Assembly (NCBI GenBank): GCA_011051815.1
Contig: DRKK01000170.1
Location: forward strand, 1-10,966
Reading direction: 5' to 3'
From: Sphingomonadales bacterium
GTDB lineage: Bacteria; Pseudomonadota; Alphaproteobacteria; Sphingomonadales; Emcibacteraceae
Length of the DNA stretch: 10,966 bases
Shown: positions 1 through 7,766 of the stretch, piece by piece
Layout of the letters: each line of letters begins with the position of its first letter
Position numbering within the stretch: the first letter of the stretch is position 1
Translations under genes and position numbers: made by a program
Notes under the pieces: generated by a model
What the model was told of the DNA's origin: nothing
The model's database searches: none
Seen by the model: only the letters and a program-made list of their open reading frames with translations

Positions 1-50
1 ACAGGCCCGTCCGGCGGCTCAGCGTCGCCCGGTCAATGGTTTGAAGCGGA

Positions 51-524
51 TTAAATAAATTCCACATTGGTGATTTCATAGTAGGTTTCGCCCTTGGGGG
101 TTTTCACCTCTATTTCATCACCTACCTTGCGGCCGATCAAGGCCCGGCCAATGGGGGAAATATAGGATATTTTCCCGGCAGTGACATCAACCTCATCCAC
201 ACCGACGATCTGATATTTGACGATTTTATCATCCTCATCAGCCATGCTGACTGTTGCGGCAAAAAGTACTTTATCGCCGGAAAGCTCTTTGGGATCGAAC
301 ACTTCGGCGCGGCTGATTTTGCCTTCGATGTCGCTGATGCGGGATTCGATAAAGCCCTGCTGTTCCTTGGCGGCATGATATTCGGCATTTTCTGACAGGT
401 CACCATGGGCGCGGGCCTCTTCGATGGCCTTGATCACCGCCGGGCGCTGTTCATGCTTTAAACTTTTTAATTCCTCTTCCAGCCGTTGGTGGCCTTCCGT
501 TGTCATGGGGACTTTTTCAACCAT
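51..524 (-). CDS. greA: Transcription elongation factor GreA
   Basis: GreA enters the secondary channel of stalled, backtracked RNA polymerase and stimulates cleavage of the extruded RNA 3' end so that elongation resumes. The 157-residue product matches the usual family length of about 158. Residues 1-75 form the predicted N-terminal coiled-coil hairpin. Its tip carries the signature [14 protein letters not shown] (residues 41-54), including D42 and E45, which correspond to the acidic pair that acts at the polymerase active site. The C-terminal half is the FKBP-like domain, with the conserved [16 protein letters not shown] segment. The start used gives the MVEKVPMT N-terminus, close to the MEKVPMT typical of alphaproteobacteria; no strong Shine-Dalgarno precedes it. 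The gene follows carB on the same strand after 97 bp and may be read from carAB or from its own promoter. I am very sure of the identity. Confidence 0.97.
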   Translation of the reverse strand: MVEKVPMTTEGHQRLEEELKSLKHEQRPAVIKAIEEARAHGDLSENAEYHAAKEQQGFIESRISDIEGKISRAEVFDPKELSGDKVLFAATVSMADEDDKIVKYQIVGVDEVDVTAGKISYISPIGRALIGRKVGDEIEVKTPKGETYYEITNVEFI

Positions 525-553
525 TATCTAACATTTTCTATTTTTAACAATAA

Positions 554-583
554 AACATACTGCCTACTTTGCCCGTTGGCCAA
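554..583 (-). promoter_or_regulatory. Possible sigma-70 promoter for greA
   Basis: On the minus strand, TTGGCC (578-583, 4 of 6 matches to the -35 consensus) and TATGTT (554-559, 4 of 6) are separated by 18 bp. They lie about 30 bp upstream of the greA start, which would give a short leader. This is a consensus match by eye only. The -35 box lies inside the small hairpin at 565-586. Confidence 0.3.
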
Positions 584-586
584 GTA
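565..586 (-). promoter_or_regulatory. Small hairpin between carB and greA
   Basis: TACTT (565-569) pairs with AAGTA (582-586), and GCC (571-573) pairs with GGC (578-580). Between the two helices is one T-C mismatch, and the loop has 4 nt. An overlapping alternative pairs CATACT (556-561) with AGTATG (583-588), so the two folds exclude each other. No clean U-tract follows on the minus strand, so this is not a convincing terminator. It could affect readthrough from carB into greA or could be chance. Confidence 0.25.
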
Positions 587-618
587 TGCCATTACGTCGT
601 CTATCTTTGAAAGACATT

Positions 619-3600
619 TCACTCGAATACATAAGATTGAAGGGGTTTAACTTCAAGTGAGCTGGATTTCAAGACTTTTATTGCCTCCATGGCCGAAATT
701 GCGCCGCGCGTGGTGGTGTAATAGGGAATATTATGGGTCAGGGCGGTCCGCCTTAACTCATAACTATCGGTGATGGACTGCGCGCCCTCAGTGGTGTTGA
801 AGATCAACTGGATCTCATCATTTTTGATGGCATCCACAATATGGGGCCGCCCTTCCAGCACCTTGTTGATGCCTTTGACATCTAGCCCGGCGTCCTGCAA
901 ATATTTTGCCGTTCCCCGGGTTGAAAGAACCCGATAGCCCATCTCCAGAAGACTGCGGGCCGGTTCAATCATTTTGGCCTTGTCGTCATTCTTAACGGAA
1001 ATAAACACGCTTCCGGTGAGCGGCAGATGGGTGCCCGCCGCAATCTGGGATTTCAAAAACGCTTTGGCAAAGGTATCATCAAGACCGATCACTTCGCCCG
1101 TAGAACGCATTTCAGGGCCGAGCAGAATATCCACGCCGGGGAAGCGGTTGAATGGCATCACCGCCTCTTTTACCGCCACATGATTGGGCCGCTCAGACGG
1201 AAATGTAAAGGCGGACATTTTCTCACCGGCCATCAGGCGGGCGGCATATTTTGCGATCGGTGCGCCAATGGCCTTGGCGACAAAAGGCACCGTCCGGCTG
1301 GCGCGTGGATTGACCTCGATCAGATAGACCAGATCATCCTTAACCGCATATTGCACATTCATTAACCCCTTGATATTCAAGGCCAGTGCAAGTTTCTTCG
1401 TCTGCTGGCGAATATCGGCCATGACGCTTTCTTTCAGGGAAAAAGGTGGCAGGGAGCAGGCGCTGTCACCGGAATGAATCCCGGCTTCCTCGATATGCTG
1501 CATGATGGCCGCCACATGGACGGTCTCACCGTCACAGAGCGCATCCACATCCACCTCTGTCGCCCCGCCCAGATAACGGTCGATCAGCACCGGACTGTCC
1601 CATGATACGGATACAGCCTCGGTCATATAACGTTCCAGAGAGGTGGTATCATAAACAATTTCCATGGCCCGCCCGCCCAGAACATAGCTGGGACGGATCA
1701 GGATTGGATAGCCAATATCCTCGGCAATCTTGATTGCTTCTTCAGTGGTCGTAGCCAGGCCATTGTCCGGTTGCAACAGGTCAAGTTCATGGACTAGCTG
1801 CTGGAATCTTTCCCGGTCTTCGGCCAGGTCAATGGCATCGGGGGAGGTGCCCAATATGGGAATATTGGCCGCCAGCAAGGCATGGGATAGTTTCAGCGGC
1901 GTCTGGCCGCCGAACTGTACAATCACTCCGATGACCGTGCCATTCTGTTGCTCGCGCCGGATCAGCTCGATCGTGTCTTCTGCGGTCAGCGGCTCAAAAT
2001 AGAGCCGGTCCGAGGTGTCATAATCGGTGGAGACTGTTTCTGGATTGCAATTGACCATGATGGTCTCATAGCCCTGTTCACTGAGGGCAAAAGCGGCATG
2101 GCAACAGCAATAGTCAAATTCGATTCCCTGTCCGATTCGGTTGGGGCCACCACCCAGAATGACCACTTTGCGGCTGTCTGTGGGGTTTGATTCGCATTCG
2201 GCATCGCCGCCCGCATCTCGTTCGTAAGTGGAATACATATAGGGGGTTTTGGCTTCAAACTCGGCGGCGCAGGTATCCACCCGCTTAAAGACCGGATGTA
2301 AATCTAGTTTCTCCCGCAGGGCCGCCACATGGGATTCTGCCTTGCCGATCAACTCGCCGAGCCGGGCATCGGAAAAGCCCATGGCCTTTAGGCGGCTGAG
2401 TTCCAGACGGTTTTCCGGCAGACCGTTCGTGCGTACCGCGGCCTCGGCATCTATGATGCCTTTGATCTGGCTGATAAACCATGGGTCATATTTGGCAATA
2501 TCATGGATTTCCTGTTCCGTAATGCCAAGGCGTAGGGCCTGTGCCATGATCAACAGCCGGTCATCGGTGGGGTTGGCTAAAGCTGCCCGGATGGCGTTCA
2601 CATCACCCTGTTCGGGGTCATAGCCCGGAATATCAATCTCATTCAATCCCGTCAGTCCGGTCTCCATGGAGCGCAGGGCCTTTTGCAGGGATTCAGCAAA
2701 GCAGCGGCCAATGGACATGGCCTCGCCCACTGATTTCATGGCAGTGGTGAGGGTCGGTTTTGTGCCGGGGAATTTCTCAAAGGTAAAGCGCGGGATTTTG
2801 GTGACCACATAATCTATGGTTGGCTCAAAGGACACCGGGGTCGCGCCGGTAATATCATTTTGCAGCTCATCCAGTGTATAGCCCACCGCCAGCTTGGCCG
2901 CCACCTTGGCAATGGGAAAGCCCGTGGCTTTGGAAGCGAGGGCAGAGGAACGGCTAACCCTTGGATTCATTTCAATGACAATCAACTCACCGTCTTCGGG
3001 ATTGACGGCAAACTGTACGTTGGAGCCGCCGGTTTCAACGCCGATTTCCCGCAGGACCGCAATGGAGGCGTTGCGCATGATCTGATATTCTTTATCGGTC
3101 AGGGTCAGGGCCGGGGCGACGGTGATACTGTCGCCGGTATGGATTCCCATGGGGTCCATATTCTCGATGGAACAGATGATGATGCAATTGTCCGCCGTGT
3201 CGCGCACCACTTCCATCTCATATTCTTTCCAGCCCAATACGGACTGTTCCACCAGCACCTCACCCACGGGGGAGGCATCAATGCCGCTGTGGATGATCTG
3301 TTCAAATTCTTCTATGTTATAGGCAATACCGCCACCGGTGCCGCCCATGGTAAAGCTGGGTCGGATGATGCTGGGTAATTGGACATAGTCCAGCGCGTCC
3401 ATGGCTTCGGCCATGCTTTTGACCACCCGGCTGCGCGGTGTGCCAAGGCCAAGCTTGTCCATGGCGTCCCGGAACAGCAATCTGTCCTCGGCCTTGTTGA
3501 TGGCGTCCTCGTCGGCTCCGATCAGCTCCACATTATATTTTTCAAGGATACCCAGCCTTGACAATTCCAGCGCCGTATTTAATCCGGTCTGCCCGCCCAT

Positions 3601-3867
3601 GGTTGGCAGCAGTGCATCCGGGCGTTCCTTGGCGATGATTTTTTCCACCATTTCCGGTGTGATCGGTTCCACATAGGTGGCATCGGCCAGATCAGGATCG
3701 GTCATGATGGTCGCCGGGTTGCTGTTAACCAGAATAACCCGGTAGCCTTCTTCCTTCAGCGCCTTACAGGCCTGCGTCCCGGAATAGTCAAACTCACAGG
3801 CCTGACCGATGATGATCGGTCCGGCCCCAATGATGAGAATGGAATTTATGTCACTACGTTTTGGCAT
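619..3867 (-). CDS. carB: Carbamoyl-phosphate synthase large subunit CarB
   Basis: This is the large synthetic subunit of glutamine-dependent carbamoyl-phosphate synthetase. It makes carbamoyl phosphate from bicarbonate, ammonia delivered by CarA and two ATP, for pyrimidine and arginine synthesis. The 1082 residues compare with 1073 in E. coli. Order of domains: first ATP-grasp half (about 1-400) with GAGPIIIGQ at 14-22, GGTGGG at 175-180 and [12 protein letters not shown] at 299-310; oligomerisation region (about 400-550); second ATP-grasp half (about 565-940) with [10 protein letters not shown] at 572-581 and [12 protein letters not shown] at 851-862; C-terminal MGS-like allosteric domain (about 945-1082) with STRGTA at 982-987 and NTTEG at 1024-1028, matching the UMP/IMP-binding segments of E. 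coli CarB. The linker at 551-566 is a few residues longer than in E. coli, as I recall for alphaproteobacteria. The ATG lies inside the 3' end of carA, a 14-bp overlap suggesting translational coupling. Confidence 0.98.
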   Translation of the reverse strand: MPKRSDINSILIIGAGPIIIGQACEFDYSGTQACKALKEEGYRVILVNSNPATIMTDPDLADATYVEPITPEMVEKIIAKERPDALLPTMGGQTGLNTALELSRLGILEKYNVELIGADEDAINKAEDRLLFRDAMDKLGLGTPRSRVVKSMAEAMDALDYVQLPSIIRPSFTMGGTGGGIAYNIEEFEQIIHSGIDASPVGEVLVEQSVLGWKEYEMEVVRDTADNCIIICSIENMDPMGIHTGDSITVAPALTLTDKEYQIMRNASIAVLREIGVETGGSNVQFAVNPEDGELIVIEMNPRVSRSSALASKATGFPIAKVAAKLAVGYTLDELQNDITGATPVSFEPTIDYVVTKIPRFTFEKFPGTKPTLTTAMKSVGEAMSIGRCFAESLQKALRSMETGLTGLNEIDIPGYDPEQGDVNAIRAALANPTDDRLLIMAQALRLGITEQEIHDIAKYDPWFISQIKGIIDAEAAVRTNGLPENRLELSRLKAMGFSDARLGELIGKAESHVAALREKLDLHPVFKRVDTCAAEFEAKTPYMYSTYERDAGGDAECESNPTDSRKVVILGGGPNRIGQGIEFDYCCCHAAFALSEQGYETIMVNCNPETVSTDYDTSDRLYFEPLTAEDTIELIRREQQNGTVIGVIVQFGGQTPLKLSHALLAANIPILGTSPDAIDLAEDRERFQQLVHELDLLQPDNGLATTTEEAIKIAEDIGYPILIRPSYVLGGRAMEIVYDTTSLERYMTEAVSVSWDSPVLIDRYLGGATEVDVDALCDGETVHVAAIMQHIEEAGIHSGDSACSLPPFSLKESVMADIRQQTKKLALALNIKGLMNVQYAVKDDLVYLIEVNPRASRTVPFVAKAIGAPIAKYAARLMAGEKMSAFTFPSERPNHVAVKEAVMPFNRFPGVDILLGPEMRSTGEVIGLDDTFAKAFLKSQIAAGTHLPLTGSVFISVKNDDKAKMIEPARSLLEMGYRVLSTRGTAKYLQDAGLDVKGINKVLEGRPHIVDAIKNDEIQLIFNTTEGAQSITDSYELRRTALTHNIPYYTTTRGAISAMEAIKVLKSSSLEVKPLQSYVFE

Positions 3868-5032
3868 GTTTCTCGATCATTTCCATAAAGCGGTCAAAGA
3901 GATAATGGCTGTCTTGTGGCCCGGGGCTGGCCTCGGGGTGGTGCTGGACGGCGAAAACCGGCTTGTCGATAAGCTCAAATCCGCACAAGGTCTGGTCAAA
4001 GAGTGAGATATGGCTGATTTTCGCCGTATCCGGTAACGTATCCTTATCCACCATAAAGCCGTGGTTCATGGATGTGATTTCCACCTTGTCGGTATTATAA
4101 TCCATCACCGGATGGTTGGCCCCCCGATGCCCCTGATGCATTTTCCGGGTCTTGGCCCCGATGGCCAGCGCCAGCATTTGATAGCCAAGGCAAATCCCAA
4201 ATAGGGGAATAGAGCTGTCGAGCAGCCCCTGAATGATTGCAATGGCATAGTCGCCTGTGGCTGCCGGATCGCCCGGTCCGTTGGACAGGAAAATACCGTC
4301 CGGCTTCAGGGCCAGGATGTCATCGGCGCTGGTGGTTGCCGGAACAACGGTGATCCTGGCCCCCGTGGTGGCAAGGCACCGCAGGATATTGCGTTTAATG
4401 CCGTAATCCACCGCCACGATATGAACTTTTGGGGTGTCAATTTTTTGATAACCGTCATCCAGGCTCCAGCGAACCTCATCCCATGGATAGCTTTCCCGGC
4501 AGGAGACTTCTCCGGCCAGATCCATGTCTTCCAGTCCGGGCCATCCGGCGGCCTGTGCGATCAGGGCCGGAATGTCAAATTTGCCGTCCGGGCGATGACT
4601 GATGACGCCGCTTGGGGCACCGTTCAGCCGGATATGACGGGTCAGCCGTCGGGTATCTACGCCGCAGATGCCCACAAGGCCCCTTTTGCAGCACCAGTCA
4701 TTGAGATGCAGGCGATTGCGGAAATTTGACGGGCCTGTGATGTCTTCCCGGACCACCAGCCCCCGGGCCGCGGTGCCGAGACTTTCCAGATCATCTTCAT
4801 TGGTGCCCACATTGCCGATATGGGGAAAGGTAAAGGTGATAATCTGTCCAGCATAGGACGGATCGGTCAATATTTCCTGATAGCCGGTGATGGCGGTGTT
4901 AAAGCAAACTTCGCCCACGATATCTTGGGCGGCACCGATGCCGTAACCCCAGAAAATACTGCCGTCACCAAGGACCAAAACAGCGGTTATGTCCTTATGG
5001 GGCGGGGTGTGGTTTGTGGGCTTTCGGGTCAT
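3854..5032 (-). CDS. carA: Carbamoyl-phosphate synthase small subunit CarA (glutaminase)
   Basis: This is the glutamine amidotransferase subunit: it hydrolyses glutamine and channels ammonia to CarB. The 392 residues are close to the family norm of about 380. Residues 15-150 are the CPSase small-chain N-terminal domain, with [17 protein letters not shown] at 44-60. Residues 202-390 are the class I amidotransferase domain, with LSNGPGDP at 249-256, GICLGYQ at 279-285 (nucleophile C281) and HPEASPGP at 365-372 (H365 and E367 complete the triad), so it should be active. The start is supported by AGGTGA (5042-5047), 9 nt upstream. carA is the first gene of the leftward set and shares 14 bp with carB. 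I see no attenuator or PyrR-type leader in the short upstream region. Confidence 0.98.
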   Translation of the reverse strand: MTRKPTNHTPPHKDITAVLVLGDGSIFWGYGIGAAQDIVGEVCFNTAITGYQEILTDPSYAGQIITFTFPHIGNVGTNEDDLESLGTAARGLVVREDITGPSNFRNRLHLNDWCCKRGLVGICGVDTRRLTRHIRLNGAPSGVISHRPDGKFDIPALIAQAAGWPGLEDMDLAGEVSCRESYPWDEVRWSLDDGYQKIDTPKVHIVAVDYGIKRNILRCLATTGARITVVPATTSADDILALKPDGIFLSNGPGDPAATGDYAIAIIQGLLDSSIPLFGICLGYQMLALAIGAKTRKMHQGHRGANHPVMDYNTDKVEITSMNHGFMVDKDTLPDTAKISHISLFDQTLCGFELIDKPVFAVQHHPEASPGPQDSHYLFDRFMEMIEKHAKT

Positions 5033-5065
5033 TTTATTTTTTCACCTGCTGACATCTGAAAACAG

Positions 5066-5094
5066 ACTATAGCAGTCCTTGCGCATGAGGTAAA
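5066..5094 (-). promoter_or_regulatory. Probable sigma-70 promoter of carAB
   Basis: On the minus strand, TTTACC (5089-5094, 4 of 6) and TATAGT (5066-5071, 5 of 6) are separated by exactly 17 bp. Transcription would start near 5059, leaving a leader of about 27 nt that contains the carA Shine-Dalgarno. It is the best promoter match on this strand of the divergent gap. Prediction by eye. Confidence 0.5.
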
Positions 5095-5188
5095 TTGAGC
5101 GGAACATAAGTGAAGTATGATGAGAGGTCAAGCGAATCTTTAAGAAAAAAAATCGTTTAATATCAATGAGTTACCTAATAATTAGCGG

Positions 5189-5217
5189 TTGCAATTCTAA
5201 GGCTTTTGCGGTAGAGT
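5189..5217 (+). promoter_or_regulatory. Possible sigma-70 promoter of the yqeY-dnaG-rpoD operon
   Basis: TTGCAA (5189-5194) and TAGAGT (5212-5217), each 4 of 6 to consensus, are 17 bp apart. The predicted start near 5224 leaves a leader of about 70 nt before yqeY. Just upstream lie an AT-rich stretch with a run of eight A (5144-5151), which could act as an UP element, and an 11-bp inverted repeat CTAATAATTAG (5175-5185) that could be a binding site. None of this is tested. Confidence 0.4.
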
Positions 5218-5297
5218 CTCTGCTTCCTAAAAGTACGGGGCATGCGCTAGTTAAGATTACCTGCCGGCATTTTTAGAAATAAGGATTAAAAAACAAT

Positions 5298-5753
5298 ATG
5301 TTGAGAGATCAGCTTACTGCCGCCATGAAGCAGGCGATGAAGGATAAGGACAAACGGCGTCTAACGACAATCCGACTCATCCTTGCGGCAATCAAGGACC
5401 GGGATATTGCCGCCCGCACCGATAAAAACGCCTCTCAGGACGAAGATGCGGTTGTTCTGGAAATTCTGGCCAAGATGATCAAACAGCGTAAGGAAAGCTT
5501 TGTGGTCTATGAGGAGGCAGGCCGTCTTGAACTTGCCCAGCAGGAACAGGAAGAAATGGAAATCATTTCCGAATTCCAGCCGCGCCAGATGCCGGATGAT
5601 GAAATAGAGGTCGTTGTCAAGGACGCCATAGCCGAAACCGGGGCGTCGGGACTGAAAGACATTGGCAAGATCATGGGGCTTCTTAAAAGTAAATATGCGG
5701 GACAGATGGATTTTTCCAGAGCCAGCGCTCTGGTTCGGTCCGAATTATCCTGA
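5298..5753 (+). CDS. yqeY: GatB/YqeY domain-containing protein
   Basis: The 151-residue product matches the GatB/YqeY family over its full length (family norm about 147-150). The N-terminal helical part (about 1-95) has the typical pattern RRLTTIRLILAAIKDRDI (20-37) and KMIKQRKESFVVYEEAGR (59-76). The C-terminal part (about 100-151) is a small helical bundle with IGKIMGLLKSKYAGQMDF. The fold resembles the tRNA-binding tail of the GatB amidotransferase subunit, but the role of free-standing YqeY proteins is not established; an RNA or tRNA link is inference. A Shine-Dalgarno-like AAGGA (5281-5285) precedes the ATG by 12 nt. It heads a rightward gene set, 26 bp before dnaG, occupying the position of rpsU in the E. 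coli macromolecular synthesis operon. Identity is secure, function is not. Confidence 0.95.
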   Translation: MLRDQLTAAMKQAMKDKDKRRLTTIRLILAAIKDRDIAARTDKNASQDEDAVVLEILAKMIKQRKESFVVYEEAGRLELAQQEQEEMEIISEFQPRQMPDDEIEVVVKDAIAETGASGLKDIGKIMGLLKSKYAGQMDFSRASALVRSELS

Positions 5754-5779
5754 CATCACACATGACATGGTGAGGACAG

Positions 5780-7726
5780 ATGGGCTTCACGCCTGATTTT
5801 CTGGATGAGATACGAAACCGGATTCCGGTCAGCGATGTGGTTGGCCGCCGGGTTAAGCTGGTTCGCAAGGGCCGGGAGCATACTGGCCTATGTCCGTTTC
5901 ATAACGAAAAAACCCCCTCTTTCACGGTCAATGATGACAAGGCTTTCTATCATTGTTTCGGTTGCGGCGCCCACGGTGACGTGATTAAATTCATCACCGA
6001 GACAGAGGGCCTGAGCTTTCCGGAAACCGTAGAACGGCTGGCGGGGCAGGCGGGGCTGGAGATGCCGGAATATTCGCCGGAGGACAAGCAACGCTCCCAA
6101 CAGCGCAAATCGCTTTATGATGTAATGGCGGCGGCGGCCAGCTATTTTGAGACATGCCTGATGGCCCAGACCGGGGCCGAGGGGCTGGATTATCTGACCC
6201 GCCGGGGGTTGAGCCGGGCAACCATCAAGAAATTTCATCTGGGATTTGCGCCCGAGGGCCGCACCGTACTGAAAGAAGCTCTGCTGAGCCGGGACGGCAT
6301 CACCGAAGAGATGATGATAGAGGCCGGGCTGCTGATCAAGCCCGAGGATGATGGTGGCGGGGCCAAGCCCAGCTATGACCGTTTTCGCCACCGGGTCATG
6401 TTCCCGATCACCGACCGACAGGGCCGGGTGGTGGCCTTTGGCGGGCGGGCGCTCAGCGCGGAAGCCAAGGCCAAATATCTGAACTCACCGGAGACGCCTC
6501 TGTTTCATAAGGGGCGGCTGTTGTATAATCTGGCCGGGGCCAGAAAATCTGCCTATGACAAGGGGCGGGTTCTGGTGGCGGAAGGCTATATGGATGTGAT
6601 CATCATGGCACAGGCTGGCTTTACCAATGCGGTGGCGCCGCTTGGCACCGCTGTGACCGAGGAACAGATCATGGAGCTTTGGCGGCTGGCCCCGGAACCG
6701 CTCATGTGTTTTGACGGGGACAAGGCGGGCGTTCGGGCGGCTTACCGGGTAGCGGAACGGTCGTTGCCGTTGCTTAAGGCCGGTCACTCCCTGCGCTTTG
6801 TTCATTTGCCGACTGGCGAAGACCCGGACAGCTATATCAGCGGGCAGGGGGCAGAGGCTTTTCGGGGCCTTCTGGATCAGGGTCAGCCGTTGGTGGACAT
6901 CCTGTGGGATATGAAGACGGGTGGGGTTCAGGCCGATACCCCGGAACAGCGTGCCGGGCTGGAAAAATCATTGTCAGAGACCCTGTCTGAAATCCGGGAC
7001 CGGACCATTCGGGGCTATTACGACAAGGCCTTTCAGGAACGGCTTACCAAGCTTCTCGGCGGGGCTTTTGTGCCGGATCATTCGCTGGAAATGAGGCCGC
7101 AAAAAAAGAATCAGGCTACTTATTCGCCCAAAGCCTTTGATAAAAGCAGTCGGGCAGGGTCAAATGACAGCCCCACAGGGGTTAAAAACCTGAAAGATAC
7201 AGGTATTTTCAAGGGACAGATGGCCGCCACGATCAAGCGCGAAAGGCTACTGATTCTAACGGTTTTGAACCATCCGTGGCTGTTGAAAAACCACCATGAG
7301 GCCTTCGCGACCACAGATTTCGAATCAGCGGAGCTTGACAAGCTACGGTGCGAGATAATAGATGTATCACTTCGCGAATCGGACCTTGAACACAAGAGCC
7401 TCTATGACCATCTGCTAAAAGCAGGCTATGGCAAGGCACTGGAAGTCATATTTAAACAAGGTGAATTGAAAGCCGAATGGTTCGCATGGCCCAAAGCTGC
7501 CCCAGAGGATGTGGAGCAGGGATGGTTTCATGTGGTCAATCGGTATCGTCGTGTTTCGGACCTTGAAAAAGATTTGAAAGCGGCGGAAATGGAACTGGCT
7601 GAGAATATGACTGATGAGGTATATGCGCGCTTTCTGGCACTGAAAAGCGAGCTTGAAAATGCCAAAGGTAATGAAGCCAATATTGATGGATATGGAACGG
7701 CCTCAGGGAGAGAGAAGCTTCTCTGA
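5780..7726 (+). CDS. dnaG: DNA primase DnaG
   Basis: DnaG makes the short RNA primers for Okazaki fragments and leading-strand initiation at the replication fork, together with the DnaB helicase. The 648 residues exceed E. coli DnaG (581). Residues 1-100 are the zinc-binding domain, with ligands C38, H41, C59 and C62 (CPFH and CFGC motifs). The catalytic core spans about 115-430, including the RFRHRVMFPI and YLNSPETPLFHKG segments. Its TOPRIM fold carries E268 (VAEGYMDVI), D312 and D314 (FDGDKAG) and D348/D350 (GEDPD), so metal-binding residues are intact. Residues about 430-480 are a low-complexity linker, and about 480-648 the helical helicase-binding domain, which is weakly conserved in the family. 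GGTGAGGA lies just upstream of the chosen ATG. The last third (from about 7080) is visibly AT-richer than the core. Confidence 0.97.
   Translation: MGFTPDFLDEIRNRIPVSDVVGRRVKLVRKGREHTGLCPFHNEKTPSFTVNDDKAFYHCFGCGAHGDVIKFITETEGLSFPETVERLAGQAGLEMPEYSPEDKQRSQQRKSLYDVMAAAASYFETCLMAQTGAEGLDYLTRRGLSRATIKKFHLGFAPEGRTVLKEALLSRDGITEEMMIEAGLLIKPEDDGGGAKPSYDRFRHRVMFPITDRQGRVVAFGGRALSAEAKAKYLNSPETPLFHKGRLLYNLAGARKSAYDKGRVLVAEGYMDVIIMAQAGFTNAVAPLGTAVTEEQIMELWRLAPEPLMCFDGDKAGVRAAYRVAERSLPLLKAGHSLRFVHLPTGEDPDSYISGQGAEAFRGLLDQGQPLVDILWDMKTGGVQADTPEQRAGLEKSLSETLSEIRDRTIRGYYDKAFQERLTKLLGGAFVPDHSLEMRPQKKNQATYSPKAFDKSSRAGSNDSPTGVKNLKDTGIFKGQMAATIKRERLLILTVLNHPWLLKNHHEAFATTDFESAELDKLRCEIIDVSLRESDLEHKSLYDHLLKAGYGKALEVIFKQGELKAEWFAWPKAAPEDVEQGWFHVVNRYRRVSDLEKDLKAAEMELAENMTDEVYARFLALKSELENAKGNEANIDGYGTASGREKLL
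7385..7413 (+). promoter_or_regulatory. Possible heat-shock (RpoH-type) promoter inside dnaG
   Basis: CTTGAA (7385-7390) matches the sigma-32 -35 core. After 15 bp, the 8-mer at 7406-7413, ending CCATCT, matches CCCCATNT except at its first two bases. It lies in the dnaG C-terminal coding region, about 350 bp before rpoD. In E. coli, rpoD has a heat-shock promoter inside dnaG, so the placement is suggestive. CTTGAA occurs at several other places in the window, so a chance match is quite possible. Confidence 0.25.
7711..7724. repeat. 14-bp perfect palindrome at the end of dnaG
   Basis: AGAGAAGCTTCTCT is its own reverse complement and runs into the first base of the dnaG stop codon (7724-7726). 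As RNA it can form at best about 5 bp with a 4-nt loop. It lacks a U-tract, so it is not a terminator. It may be an RNA processing or stability element between dnaG and rpoD, or simply codon-driven. Confidence 0.5.
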
Positions 7727-7766
7727 GAGTTGGAACCTGAGTTAACGGGATTTTGAGGGTTTATAC

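Noticed and set aside
13..29. GC-rich hairpin just after greA (GGCGGC with GTCGCC, 5-nt loop)
   Set aside because: No T-tract follows on either strand, so it does not qualify as a rho-independent terminator; it may lie in coding sequence of a neighbouring gene.
1..58. Two plus-strand frames open from the window edge, ending in TAA at 52-54 and 56-58, possibly the tail of a gene convergent with greA
   Set aside because: Only 17-18 codons are visible, both frames are open, and neither tail is recognisable. Chance cannot be excluded.
551..566. CarB residues 551-566 (roughly 2170-2217): linker longer than in E. coli, first thought to be an insertion
   Set aside because: As I recall, alphaproteobacterial CarB proteins normally have a longer linker here before [10 protein letters not shown], so it is a lineage trait. 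The coordinates given in this entry are residue numbers.
2860..3378. Open frame of 172 codons on the plus strand opposite carB
   Set aside because: It is antisense to the strongly conserved first ATP-grasp half of carB and shows no family resemblance, so I treat it as a shadow frame.
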